A DNA stretch of 19,836 bases from CAYOHP01 sp964403795 [NCBI: uncultured bacterium]. GTDB lineage: Bacteria > Muiribacteriota > UBA6191 > CAZXTJ01. A program made the translations under genes and the position numbers. Shown one piece after another: positions 13,460 to 19,836 of this stretch; the stretch's first letter is position 1; each line of letters opens with the position of its first letter. The stretch lies in contig CAYOHP010000115.1 of the NCBI GenBank assembly GCA_964403795.1, positions 1-19,836 on the forward strand, given 5' to 3'. A model generated the notes under the pieces. It was given only the letters and a program-made list of their open reading frames with translations, was not told the DNA's origin and searched no databases.

Positions 13460-14999
13460 GGCGCTGCAGCACCGGACCGAAGGCCCCGAGATCCTCGGTG
13501 ACCCAGGTCAGACCGGTGGCCGCGGCCTCGTCCCGGGTCGAGAACCGGTAGCGGTGGATCCGGGCCCGGAGGTAGTTCGGAGGATCGCCCGGGAAGGGAT
13601 CCTCGGCGAACAGGGCCAGGACCGGGGCACGGCCTTCCCCCATCGCTCCCATGAGATCGAAGAGCCAGGGGCTCTGCCGCCAGTCGCCGAGCGCCGCGAA
13701 CCACATCAGCCAGTCGAGGCGCGGCATGTGCGGTGCCGACCATCCCGGGTTCCGGTGAGGGTCCCCCGGCTTGTGGCGGAACCGGTAGGTGCGCCACTCC
13801 TTGCCGTCCCGGCTGCCCTGGATCTCGATTTCCCGCCGCTCGGTGGTCATGACCGCGAACAGGCCGTAGCCCGGGAAGCTGCGGAGCGGGGAGGTGGTCC
13901 GGAGCAGGCTCTTCAAGGGGCCGGGCAGCCGCGGGTACCCGATCGCCATGGAGGCGAGATGGGAGAGGGAGGCCAGCAGGAAGACCGCCCCCACGGCCCG
14001 GGCGAGCACCAGCTTGACCACCGGCTCCCGCTCGGTGAGCGGCTCTCCGACCCAGCTCCGGAGCCCGGGGAAACGCCGGACCAGCCAGGCGTCGTCCAGG
14101 CAGACCAGGCACAGGAGCGCCGAGAGCAGGTTGAAGAAGCCGTAGTTCCCCGTCAGGGCGATCAGCACCTGGAGCCCGACCAGCGGGAAGAAGGCGTGCT
14201 GGCGCAGGGTGCCGGGCAAGAGGACCCAGAACGGGACCACCAGCTCGATCGCGAACATGACGGCCACCGAGAGGCGGTGGAACCACCACGGCAACTGGTG
14301 GACGTACCAGGCCAGCGGCGAGGGCAGGGGCTGGGTCTGGTAGTGGACCTCGAGCGCCGCGAGCGAACTCCAGGTCGGATCCCCCGAGGCGAGCTTCACC
14401 ACCCCCGACTGGAACATGAGCTGGAAGAGCAGCAGGCGGAAGGCTGCCAGCAGCCACCGGTCCGGGGGCGGGGCGTGACGCGGCCCGGCCCGGACCTGCC
14501 ACGGGGCGAGCGCGGCGGCCAGCAGACCGCACTCGAGGAGCAGGCCGTCCCACTGGAAGGCCAGGAAATCAGCTCCCACGGTGACCAACGAGAGGTAGAG
14601 GAGCCAGAGCGCCAGGAACGCCGGTCCCGGCAGGATGCCCAGGAGCGGCAGCAGCGAGGTGGCCATCCCGGCCTCCGCCAGCCCTTCGAGGAAGCGGTCG
14701 CTGGTGCCGAACCAGGCCAGGGTCGGGACCCGGGCGCGCTCTCCGAAGAGGCCGAACGGGCCGGCGGGCGGATGGAACTTGGCGGCCGCCTCCATGAAGC
14801 GGGCGGCCGGGAGGATGCCGCCTTCGCCCACCAGGCCGGTGAGCTGCGCCCGGAGCGAGGCGAAGGCGATCAGGAAGACCACGGCCAGGGCCCGCAGCAG
14901 CAGCCCGGTCGCGATCCGGGATCGCCCGTAGCGGCTGACGTTGCCCTGGGGCGAATGGCTGCCCGCCACCAGGCGGACCAGGGTGTCGCGGATCGCCAA
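13455..14999 (-). CDS. Lipase maturation factor family membrane protein
   Basis: About 514 residues. Hallmark segments of the LMF1-like family: FLAFQWDGLLLE (145-156), FQLMFQSGVVKLASGDPTW (192-210), HYQTQPLPSPLAWY (219-232), GNYGFFN (284-290), then the soluble tail with EWRTYRFRHKPG (401-412), MPRLDWLMWFAALG (425-438) and NYLRARIHRYRFS (475-487). Many TM helices lie between about 30 and 350. In animals LMF1 assists ER folding of lipases; bacterial homologues are uncharacterised membrane proteins, so a lipase-folding role is not implied here. The start is uncertain: TTG at 14999 lies 8 bases after TACAAT (minus strand 15013-15008), suggesting a nearly leaderless message. GTG at 14969 is an alternative; neither has an RBS. 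Confidence 0.88.
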   Translation of the reverse strand: MAIRDTLVRLVAGSHSPQGNVSRYGRSRIATGLLLRALAVVFLIAFASLRAQLTGLVGEGGILPAARFMEAAAKFHPPAGPFGLFGERARVPTLAWFGTSDRFLEGLAEAGMATSLLPLLGILPGPAFLALWLLYLSLVTVGADFLAFQWDGLLLECGLLAAALAPWQVRAGPRHAPPPDRWLLAAFRLLLFQLMFQSGVVKLASGDPTWSSLAALEVHYQTQPLPSPLAWYVHQLPWWFHRLSVAVMFAIELVVPFWVLLPGTLRQHAFFPLVGLQVLIALTGNYGFFNLLSALLCLVCLDDAWLVRRFPGLRSWVGEPLTEREPVVKLVLARAVGAVFLLASLSHLASMAIGYPRLPGPLKSLLRTTSPLRSFPGYGLFAVMTTERREIEIQGSRDGKEWRTYRFRHKPGDPHRNPGWSAPHMPRLDWLMWFAALGDWRQSPWLFDLMGAMGEGRAPVLALFAEDPFPGDPPNYLRARIHRYRFSTRDEAAATGLTWVTEDLGAFGPVLQRR

Positions 15000-15007
15000 C
15001 GGATCGG

Positions 15008-15037
15008 ATTGTAGAACCGCCGGCGACCCGGTAACGT
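15008..15037. promoter_or_regulatory. Overlapping divergent promoters of the LMF and pseudokinase genes
   Basis: On the minus strand TACAAT (15013-15008) is a near-consensus -10 for the lipase-maturation-factor gene. On the plus strand TTGTAG (15009-15014) and TAACGT (15032-15037) form a -35/-10 pair with exactly 17 bases between, placing the start about 24 bases before the TTG at 15068. The same few base pairs would therefore serve as -10 in one direction and -35 in the other, so the two promoters could not be occupied together. Confidence 0.5.
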
Positions 15038-15053
15038 GGCCGCACGGGGGAGC

Positions 15054-15060
15054 GAGGAGG
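15054..15060 (+). promoter_or_regulatory. Ribosome binding site deciding the TTG start at 15068
   Basis: GAGGAGG ends 7 bases before TTG at 15068. No ATG or GTG lies in frame nearby, so the TTG is accepted as the start of the pseudokinase. Confidence 0.8.
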
Positions 15061-15067
15061 TGCGGAC

Positions 15068-16129
15068 TTGGAACCCGACCCGGTCGTGCCTCCCCGCCTT
15101 CCCCTCGACCTCGAAGAGCGGTTCGGGCCCCTCGCTTGGGTCGGCACGGTGCGCACCGCCCCGGCCTGGTCGGGTCGGGACCGGGAGTCGGGGACCCCGA
15201 TCCTGCTGCGGCTCTTCGCCATCCCCCAGGGGAGTTTCGATCCGGTGGCGGGCCGGGAACGCCTGGAGCGCTTCCGTCGGGTGCCGCATCCGCACCTCGA
15301 CCGGATCCTGGCGACCGGGGTCCACGAGGGCGTGCTGTGGGTGGCGGGCGAGCGCTGCGAGACCGATCTCGAGGCCCGGGTCCGGGAGCAGGGGCCGCTC
15401 CGGGGGCGGGGCGACCTGGGGCTCCTCCTGCAGGTGTGGGAAGGCCTGGAAGCGCTCCACCGGGCGAAGCTGGCGCACGGCGACGTGGCGCTCGCGACCA
15501 TCGGGCTGGCGGGCGGCGAACGGCCGGTGCTGGCGGCTCCCGCGTCGGCGCTGGTGGCCGATCCCGGCGAGCGGTTGCTCCATCTCGAACTCACCGGGAC
15601 GGCGGCAGGCCAGGCTCCCGAGGTGCTGGCCGGGGATCCTCCGTCGGCCGCCTCGGATGCCTACTCCTGGGCCTACATGGCATGGGAGGCATGCACCGGG
15701 GCTCCTCCCTGGAGCGCCCGGGAACTCTGGTACCAGGTGGGATGCGACGCCTGGCCGGGGGTGCCTCCGCTGGGGCCGGAGCTCGATCCTGCCAACCGGG
15801 CCTTCGCGGAGGCCCTGGCCGCCTATCTCTCGCCGGTCCCGGGGGAGCGGCCGACCGACGCGGCGCCGGTCCGCAAGGCGCTGGCGTCGGCGCGGCATCC
15901 GCTGTTGACGGATTCGGCCGATCTCCCCGCCCCAGCGACGGCGTCGACGGCGCCCCGCTCCCGGGTCCCCGAGGCCTCGGTGTTCCAGCGCCTCGCCGAG
16001 CTGCGTCCCCGTCTCGAGGGGCTGCCCGGGCATCCCTCGACCGGACCGAACTGGGGAGTCCGGGTCTCGCTGGCGCTGGCCGGCCTGTTCGCGGTCCTTG
16101 CCCTGGTGTCGTGGTGGATGGTTCGCTGA
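15068..16129 (+). CDS. Membrane-tethered Hanks-type pseudokinase
   Basis: 353 residues with the overall order of a Ser/Thr kinase: a small lobe (about 18-95), RFRRVPHPHLDRILATGV at 69-86 corresponding to the usual RLxHPNLVxLLD, a large lobe with LAHGDVALATIGL (135-147), QAPEVLAG (182-189) and SDAYSWAYMAWEACTGAPPW (196-215). Key catalytic parts are missing. The VAIK lysine position reads LLRLF (Arg48), the glycine loop is absent, HRDxKxxN reads HGDVALAT so the Lys and Asn are lost, and there is no DFG (segment APASALVADP). It is therefore predicted unable to phosphorylate. A Pro/Ala linker (280-330) leads to a C-terminal TM (about 331-350), leaving the pseudokinase in the cytoplasm. TTG start with strong RBS. 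Its stop is 4 bases before the next gene, an exported protein. Confidence 0.82.
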   Translation: MEPDPVVPPRLPLDLEERFGPLAWVGTVRTAPAWSGRDRESGTPILLRLFAIPQGSFDPVAGRERLERFRRVPHPHLDRILATGVHEGVLWVAGERCETDLEARVREQGPLRGRGDLGLLLQVWEGLEALHRAKLAHGDVALATIGLAGGERPVLAAPASALVADPGERLLHLELTGTAAGQAPEVLAGDPPSAASDAYSWAYMAWEACTGAPPWSARELWYQVGCDAWPGVPPLGPELDPANRAFAEALAAYLSPVPGERPTDAAPVRKALASARHPLLTDSADLPAPATASTAPRSRVPEASVFQRLAELRPRLEGLPGHPSTGPNWGVRVSLALAGLFAVLALVSWWMVR

Positions 16130-16133
16130 CCGG

Positions 16134-16973
16134 GTGAGGTTCACGGCGTCCCTGGTCCTGGGAGCTTGCCTGGCCGGTGCGGTGCAGGCCGATCCCTGGA
16201 CCCGGCTGGCGGCGCTGGCGGGACCCGACGATCTGGTCGAGGTCTCGCGGGTCCGGCTGGAAGGTCGTGTGGACGAGCCCCGGGGGCTGGCCAAGGCCGA
16301 GGGGCTGTTCTGGCTGGCTTCCACCCGTCGTGGTGCGAAGGGCTCGGTCTGCGTGCTCCGGGCCTTCGACGCGGCCGGGAACCGGAAGCACGAGCTCACG
16401 GTGGGCGACCCCGGGCGCGGCCTGGCCGGGGGGATCGCCAGCGACGGGGAACGGCTCTGGATCCCCTGCCGCCCGGACCAGGGGAACGCCACCGTGGTCC
16501 ACGAGGTCCACGCCCGGAGGCTGACGACCCGGACCGCCTTCGTCTCGCCCGAACCGATCTCGGCGCTGGGGAGGGACGGGTCCGGGGTGCTGCACGCGGC
16601 GGTGCACGGGAGCCGCCGGCGCCTGGCCCTGGGCGGGACCGGGAGGGTGCTCTCCGCCTGGGAGGACGGCTTCCACCTGCTCGACGAGGTACGGGAGATC
16701 GAGACCCTCTCGGACCGTCGCCTGGCGGTCTTCGGACCGGTCCGCTTGACCGGCGCGGTGCGGGGCGTGCTGGGCCACCTGGAGACCGCCGGCATGGGCG
16801 TGGTCGAGCGGCAGTCCGGCTACCAGCTGGTGATGCTGTTCTCCAAGCTCACCGAGAAGGGGCGTCCGGCGCTCGGGGGCGCGGTCCACCTGGAGGCGGT
16901 CGGCGGCTCGTTCCAGCTCCACTCCGTGGCGGACTCCGACGAAGCCTGGCGGATCTCGTTCGGCCCACGCTAG
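16134..16973 (+). CDS. Exported protein, possibly beta-propeller-like
   Basis: 279 residues from GTG at 16134, 4 bases after the pseudokinase stop and without a clear RBS, so likely read by coupling. Residues 1-20 are a signal peptide (MRFTASLVLGACLAGAVQA, cleavage expected before DPW). The mature chain has repeated beta motifs typical of propeller blades: EPRGLAKAEGLFWLAST, GIASDGERLWIPCR, PEPISALGRDGSGVLHAAVH, EIETLSDRRLAVFG. It loosely recalls the secreted family DUF6454, but I am not certain. No catalytic residues are evident. Pairing with a TM-anchored pseudokinase suggests an envelope-sensing pair. The gene ends 19 bases from the convergent msrAB gene. Confidence 0.75.
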   Translation: MRFTASLVLGACLAGAVQADPWTRLAALAGPDDLVEVSRVRLEGRVDEPRGLAKAEGLFWLASTRRGAKGSVCVLRAFDAAGNRKHELTVGDPGRGLAGGIASDGERLWIPCRPDQGNATVVHEVHARRLTTRTAFVSPEPISALGRDGSGVLHAAVHGSRRRLALGGTGRVLSAWEDGFHLLDEVREIETLSDRRLAVFGPVRLTGAVRGVLGHLETAGMGVVERQSGYQLVMLFSKLTEKGRPALGGAVHLEAVGGSFQLHSVADSDEAWRISFGPR

Positions 16974-16998
16974 GCCCGGGTGAGGAGGGACACTAGCG
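16968..16998. terminator. Inverted repeat spanning two convergent stop codons
   Basis: CGCTAG (16968-16973) and CTAGCG (16993-16998) are perfect inverted copies with a 19-base loop containing CCCGGG. Each arm ends in the TAG stop of one gene. It may fold in both transcripts; the lack of a T-run makes intrinsic termination doubtful. Confidence 0.3.
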
Positions 16999-18222
16999 CG
17001 AGCTGCCCGACCCGGCTCTCGGCACCTTGGCATCGGGCGCGCTGGCCTGGATCCGGTCGAACCAGCGGCCGTAGCCCTCGGCCTCGAGGCGGTCCAGGGG
17101 CACGAAGCGGAGCGCCGCACTGTTGATGCAGTAGCGCAGGCCGGTCGGGGCCGGACCATCGTCGAAGACGTGGCCCAGGTGGGAGTCGGCGGTGGAGCTC
17201 CGGACCTCGGTGCGCACCATGAAGTGGCTCGAATCCTTGTGCTCCTTGACGGTGGTCGGCTCCAGGGGGCGGGTGAAGCTCGGCCAGCCGGTGCCGGAGT
17301 CGAACTTGTCGCTGCTGGCGAACAGGGGTTCCCCGCTCACCACGTCCACGTAGAGGCCGGGAGCCTTGTGGTTCCAGTACTCGTTGTGGAAGGCCGGTTC
17401 GGTGGCGTCCTCCTGGGTCACCTGGTACTGGAGGGCCGTGAGGCGCTTCGCCAGCTCGTCCTTGGCGGGCCGGATCCAGGAGCCGGTGGGCTTGGCCGAG
17501 GAGGCGGCCGGGGTCGAGGGAGGCGGAGGAGGAACCTTCCAGTTCCGCTCGAGGAAGGCGGCGCGCCCGGAGCCCTGCCGGTACATCGAGTACCGCACCG
17601 GTTCCTTCTTGTAGTAGTCCTGGTGGTACTCCTCGGCGGGGTAGAACCGGGTCGCGGGAAGGATCTCGGTCGCCACCTTGCGAGGGAAGCGCTTGCTCGC
17701 ATCCAGGGCCTCCCGGGAGGCCAGGGCGGCCTGGCGCTCGGTCGCGTCGGCGACGAAGATGGCGGTCCGGTACTGGGGCCCCCGGTCGGCGAACTGGCCG
17801 TCGGGATCGGTGGGATCGATCTGCATCCAGAAGGTCTCGAGCAGCTTCGGGTAGCTCACCCGGGCCGGGTCGTAGTGGACCTCCACGGCTTCGTAGTGGC
17901 CTGTCGAGCCGGTGCCGATCTGCGCGTAGGTGGGGTTCTCGAGGTGGCCGCCCGTGTAGCCCGAGATCACCGCGGCCACGCCGTCGAGCTTCTCGAAGGG
18001 GCCTTCGAGGCACCAGAAGCAGCCTCCCGCGAAGATCGCCCGGGCCTTGGCCTGGGCGGGGCGGGGAGGCGCGGCTTCGGCCTTGGGGGCGAGCTGGATC
18101 GCTTGGATCCCGAGGAGCGCGGCCGCCAGGATTCCCGCCAGGCCGGCCGCGGCCCGTCCCGGGTCGCGGGTGGGCGTCGGGGAATGGGGACCGGGACAGC
18201 ATCCGGTCTCGGATTCGGACAT
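16993..18222 (-). CDS. msrAB: Membrane-anchored MsrA-MsrB fusion methionine sulfoxide reductase
   Basis: 409 residues. An N-terminal TM anchor (about 24-45, [20 protein letters not shown]) points both domains to the periplasm. MsrA domain (about 59-215): GGCFWC with catalytic Cys68, then [15 protein letters not shown] and EEYHQDYY. MsrB domain (about 252-375): [35 protein letters not shown], and [11 protein letters not shown] with nucleophile Cys365. It reduces S- and R-methionine sulfoxide in oxidised envelope proteins. The MsrB half lacks both CxxC zinc pairs (VDVVSG and RSSTAD instead) and the usual resolving Cys (SGTGWPSF). Only Cys8, 9, 68, 71 and 365 exist, so Cys365 must be recycled by an external reductant or by the MsrA half. 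The start is ATG at 18222 behind GAGGAGG. Confidence 0.93.
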   Translation of the reverse strand: MSESETGCCPGPHSPTPTRDPGRAAAGLAGILAAALLGIQAIQLAPKAEAAPPRPAQAKARAIFAGGCFWCLEGPFEKLDGVAAVISGYTGGHLENPTYAQIGTGSTGHYEAVEVHYDPARVSYPKLLETFWMQIDPTDPDGQFADRGPQYRTAIFVADATERQAALASREALDASKRFPRKVATEILPATRFYPAEEYHQDYYKKEPVRYSMYRQGSGRAAFLERNWKVPPPPPSTPAASSAKPTGSWIRPAKDELAKRLTALQYQVTQEDATEPAFHNEYWNHKAPGLYVDVVSGEPLFASSDKFDSGTGWPSFTRPLEPTTVKEHKDSSHFMVRTEVRSSTADSHLGHVFDDGPAPTGLRYCINSAALRFVPLDRLEAEGYGRWFDRIQASAPDAKVPRAGSGSSR

Positions 18223-18228
18223 GGCGGG

Positions 18229-18253
18229 CCTCCTCGCGCTCTTCCCGATTCTA
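18229..18253 (-). promoter_or_regulatory. Promoter -10 and RBS for the Msr fusion
   Basis: TAGAAT on the minus strand (18253-18248) is a near-consensus -10 box, and GAGGAGG (18235-18229) is the RBS 6 bases before the ATG at 18222. No good -35 is seen, so an activator or an alternative sigma factor could be involved. Confidence 0.55.
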
Positions 18254-18270
18254 GCCGAGGGTGGGGCGAG

Positions 18271-18286
18271 GGTGAGGAGAGTCACC
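18271..18286. promoter_or_regulatory. Candidate operator GGTGA-N6-TCACC
   Basis: A perfect 5-bp inverted repeat with a 6-base spacer lies just upstream of the -10 box of the Msr fusion, in its -35 zone. Geometry fits a dimeric helix-turn-helix regulator. The short arms make chance occurrence quite possible. Confidence 0.3.
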
Positions 18287-18288
18287 CG

Positions 18289-18319
18289 GATCGGGGGCTG
18301 TCGCCGTGCCGCCCCGATC
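18289..18319. promoter_or_regulatory. 8-bp inverted repeat upstream of sdhC
   Basis: GATCGGGG (18289-18296) and CCCCGATC (18312-18319) are perfect inverted copies with a 15-base spacer, covering the expected -35 region of the sdhC promoter. It may be a regulator site for the succinate dehydrogenase genes. Confidence 0.35.
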
Positions 18320-18322
18320 GGA

Positions 18323-18361
18323 TAGACTTCCGCCGCTCTCGAACACGACACCCGAGGAAGG
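18323..18361 (+). promoter_or_regulatory. Promoter -10 and RBS for sdhC
   Basis: TAGACT at 18323-18328 fits a -10 box, giving a leader of about 30 bases. GAGGAAGG at 18354-18361 is the RBS 4 bases before ATG at 18366. The -35 is not clear. Confidence 0.5.
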
Positions 18362-18365
18362 CAAG

Positions 18366-19052
18366 ATGAGCACCCTGGTGGCTTCGCTCCGCTCCTCCCT
18401 GGGCCGGAAGTACGTGATGGGCCTGACCGGCCTCGGACTCTCCGGCTTCGTCCTGACCCACATGGCGGGAAACCTGCTGATCCTCCTGGGGCCCGCGGCC
18501 TACAACACCTACGGGCACCGGATGGTCACGAACCCGCTCCTGCCGGTGGCCGAGATCGCGCTGGCAGGCCTGTTCCTGGTGCACATGGCCTGCGCCATCT
18601 CCCTGAACCTGGAGAACCAGGCGGCCCGGCCCACGCCCTACCGGTCGGGGACCACCGGGGCCAAGGCGGTCTCGACGGCGTCGAAGACCATGGTCGCCAC
18701 CGGGGGGCTCCTGGGGGCCTTCCTCATCGTCCACCTGCTGCACTTCCGGCTGGGGGTCCCGCCGCTCGGGTCGGTCACCATGACCGAGCACTCGGGCGAG
18801 CGGATGCGGGATCTCTTCGGGCTGGCGGTGGTCTCCTTCAAGAACCCGCTCTACCTCGGCGGCTACGCCCTGGCCCTCTGGCTCCTGGCGATCCACCTGC
18901 GCCACGGCCTGGCCTCGGCGTTCCAGTCGCTGGGCCTGATCGGACCCCGCTTCCGGACCCCGCTCGCCATCGTCTCGGCGGTCTACGCCGCGATCGTGGC
19001 GCTCGGCTTCCTGGTTCCTCCCCTGTACCTCTTCGCCTTCGGCAAGGCCTGA
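18366..19052 (+). CDS. sdhC: Succinate dehydrogenase/fumarate reductase cytochrome b subunit (b558 type)
   Basis: 228 residues, five TM helices (about 17-40, 62-80, 108-128, 163-182, 198-222). Histidines placed as the axial ligands of two b hemes: His32 ([10 protein letters not shown]), His73 (FLVHMACAI), His123 (LIVHLLHF) and His177 (LAIHLRHGL). This is the single-polypeptide anchor of diheme complexes, which transfers electrons between the SdhA/SdhB head and membrane quinone, typically menaquinone. ATG at 18366 has a good RBS; the in-frame GTG at 18306 would add a non-conserved Pro-rich leader. It is 9 bases before sdhA. Confidence 0.93.
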   Translation: MSTLVASLRSSLGRKYVMGLTGLGLSGFVLTHMAGNLLILLGPAAYNTYGHRMVTNPLLPVAEIALAGLFLVHMACAISLNLENQAARPTPYRSGTTGAKAVSTASKTMVATGGLLGAFLIVHLLHFRLGVPPLGSVTMTEHSGERMRDLFGLAVVSFKNPLYLGGYALALWLLAIHLRHGLASAFQSLGLIGPRFRTPLAIVSAVYAAIVALGFLVPPLYLFAFGKA

Positions 19053-19061
19053 CCCGGGACG

Positions 19062-19836
19062 GTGAGCAGCGACGTGACCAACCTCGACGCCAGGATCCCC
19101 GGCGGTCCCATGGAATCGAAGTGGGACCGGCACCAGTTCGACTCGAAGCTGGTGAACCCCGCCAACCGGCGCAAGTTCCAGATCGTGGTGGTGGGCGGCG
19201 GCCTGGCCGGCGCCTCGGCCGCCAGCACCCTGGGCGAACTCGGCTACGAGGTCACCCTGGTCTGCATCCATGACACGCCCCGGCGGGCCCACTCGATCGC
19301 GGCCCAGGGCGGCATCAACGCCGCCAAGAACTACCAGGGCGACGGCGACTCGGTGTACCGCCTCTTCTACGACACCGTGAAGGGCGGCGACTTCCGCAGC
19401 CGGGAGGCGAACGTCTACCGGCTGGCCCAGGTCTCCGCCAACATCATCGACCAGGCCGTGGCCCAGGGCGTGCCCTTCGCCCGGGAGTACGGCGGGTACC
19501 TCTCGAACCGCTCCTTCGGCGGCGCCCAGGTGAGCCGGACCTTCTACGCCCGGGGCCAGACCGGGCAGCAGCTCCTGCTCGGGGCCTACCACTCGCTGAT
19601 GCGCCAGGTGGACCTCGGCAAGGTCAAGATCTTCAACCGGCGCGAGATGCTCGACCTCGTGAAGGTCGACGGCAAGGCCCGGGGGATCGTCTGCCGCAAC
19701 CTGCGCACCGGCGAGATCGAGACCTACGCCGGGCACGCGGTCTGCCTGGCGACCGGCGGCTACGGGCGGGTCTTCTACCTCTCGACCAACGCCATGAACT
19801 CGAACGGTACGGCAGCCTGGCGCTGCTACCGGCGGG
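19062..19836 (+). CDS. sdhA: Succinate dehydrogenase/fumarate reductase flavoprotein subunit, 3' truncated by window
   Basis: The first 258 residues are present; the window ends before the stop. FAD-binding Rossmann motif [14 protein letters not shown] (42-55), and [16 protein letters not shown] (75-90) with His77 as the expected covalent FAD attachment site, then [17 protein letters not shown] and [10 protein letters not shown]. It oxidises succinate to fumarate, or the reverse, in the cytoplasmic head of complex II. The start taken is GTG at 19062; GTG at 19074 and ATG at 19110 are in frame, and none has a strong RBS. An sdhB iron-sulfur subunit is expected just downstream, outside the window. 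Confidence 0.94.
   Translation, partial: MSSDVTNLDARIPGGPMESKWDRHQFDSKLVNPANRRKFQIVVVGGGLAGASAASTLGELGYEVTLVCIHDTPRRAHSIAAQGGINAAKNYQGDGDSVYRLFYDTVKGGDFRSREANVYRLAQVSANIIDQAVAQGVPFAREYGGYLSNRSFGGAQVSRTFYARGQTGQQLLLGAYHSLMRQVDLGKVKIFNRREMLDLVKVDGKARGIVCRNLRTGEIETYAGHAVCLATGGYGRVFYLSTNAMNSNGTAAWRCYRR

Noticed and set aside
10810-14553. 1247-codon open frame on the minus strand
   Set aside because: Runs through several real genes in other frames; composition is that of a GC-rich shadow and it has no domain along its length.
18223-18351. Longer N-terminus for the Msr fusion (to 18351)
   Set aside because: A GAGGAGG RBS and a TAGAAT -10 box lie inside this extension, so translation starts at 18222.

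Overview
This window is a very GC-rich bacterial chromosome segment with strongly GC-biased third codon positions. About half of its starts are GTG or TTG, mostly behind strong GGAGG ribosome binding sites. The mix of CHASE2-type membrane Ser/Thr kinases, a prokaryotic RING-type membrane protein, a lipase-maturation-factor family protein, a b558-type succinate dehydrogenase and an MsrA-MsrB fusion fits a GC-rich diderm such as Acidobacteriota or Myxococcota. That assignment is inference from gene content; no rRNA is present to settle it. I see no tRNA, rRNA, CRISPR array, insertion sequence or prophage.

Layout. (1) 83-9057: two divergently transcribed CHASE2-Ser/Thr kinase genes share a 98-bp intergenic region holding a perfect 8-bp inverted repeat. 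The plus-strand kinase heads a tight run of genes joined by stop/start overlaps or short gaps: a cysteine-rich exported protein, a MiaE-type tRNA hydroxylase, an RlmD/RumA-like RNA m5U methyltransferase, a 63-residue zinc-ribbon protein and a TerB-like helical protein. (2) 9058-9502: a gap rich in palindromes, containing an unlisted 47-codon acidic ORF on the minus strand and a candidate promoter overlapped by a perfect 14-bp palindrome. (3) 9503-11049: an exported protein translationally coupled to a RING-like zinc-finger membrane protein. The latter overlaps a convergent SAM-methyltransferase gene by 71 bp. (4) 11734-13446: the methyltransferase diverges from an unrecognised 557-residue two-TM protein, with -10-like elements on opposite strands that overlap in GATATC. 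(5) 13455-16973: a lipase maturation factor family protein (minus) diverges from a membrane-tethered pseudokinase followed by an exported, possibly beta-propeller-like protein. (6) 16993-19836: a membrane-anchored MsrA-MsrB fusion diverges from sdhC-sdhA; the last gene runs off the window.

How it fits together. Three Hanks-type kinase-fold proteins (two CHASE2 receptors and one apparent pseudokinase) each sit next to, or translationally coupled with, a short exported protein or a paralogous partner. The window therefore looks like a signalling neighbourhood interleaved with RNA-modification and redox housekeeping genes. The most unusual items are the divergent kinase pair with its possible shared operator, the pseudokinase plus exported-protein pair, the RING-like/exported-protein pair, the hidden 47-codon gene, and the cluster of small palindromes around 9.27-9.45 kb. 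None is proven to be a new system.
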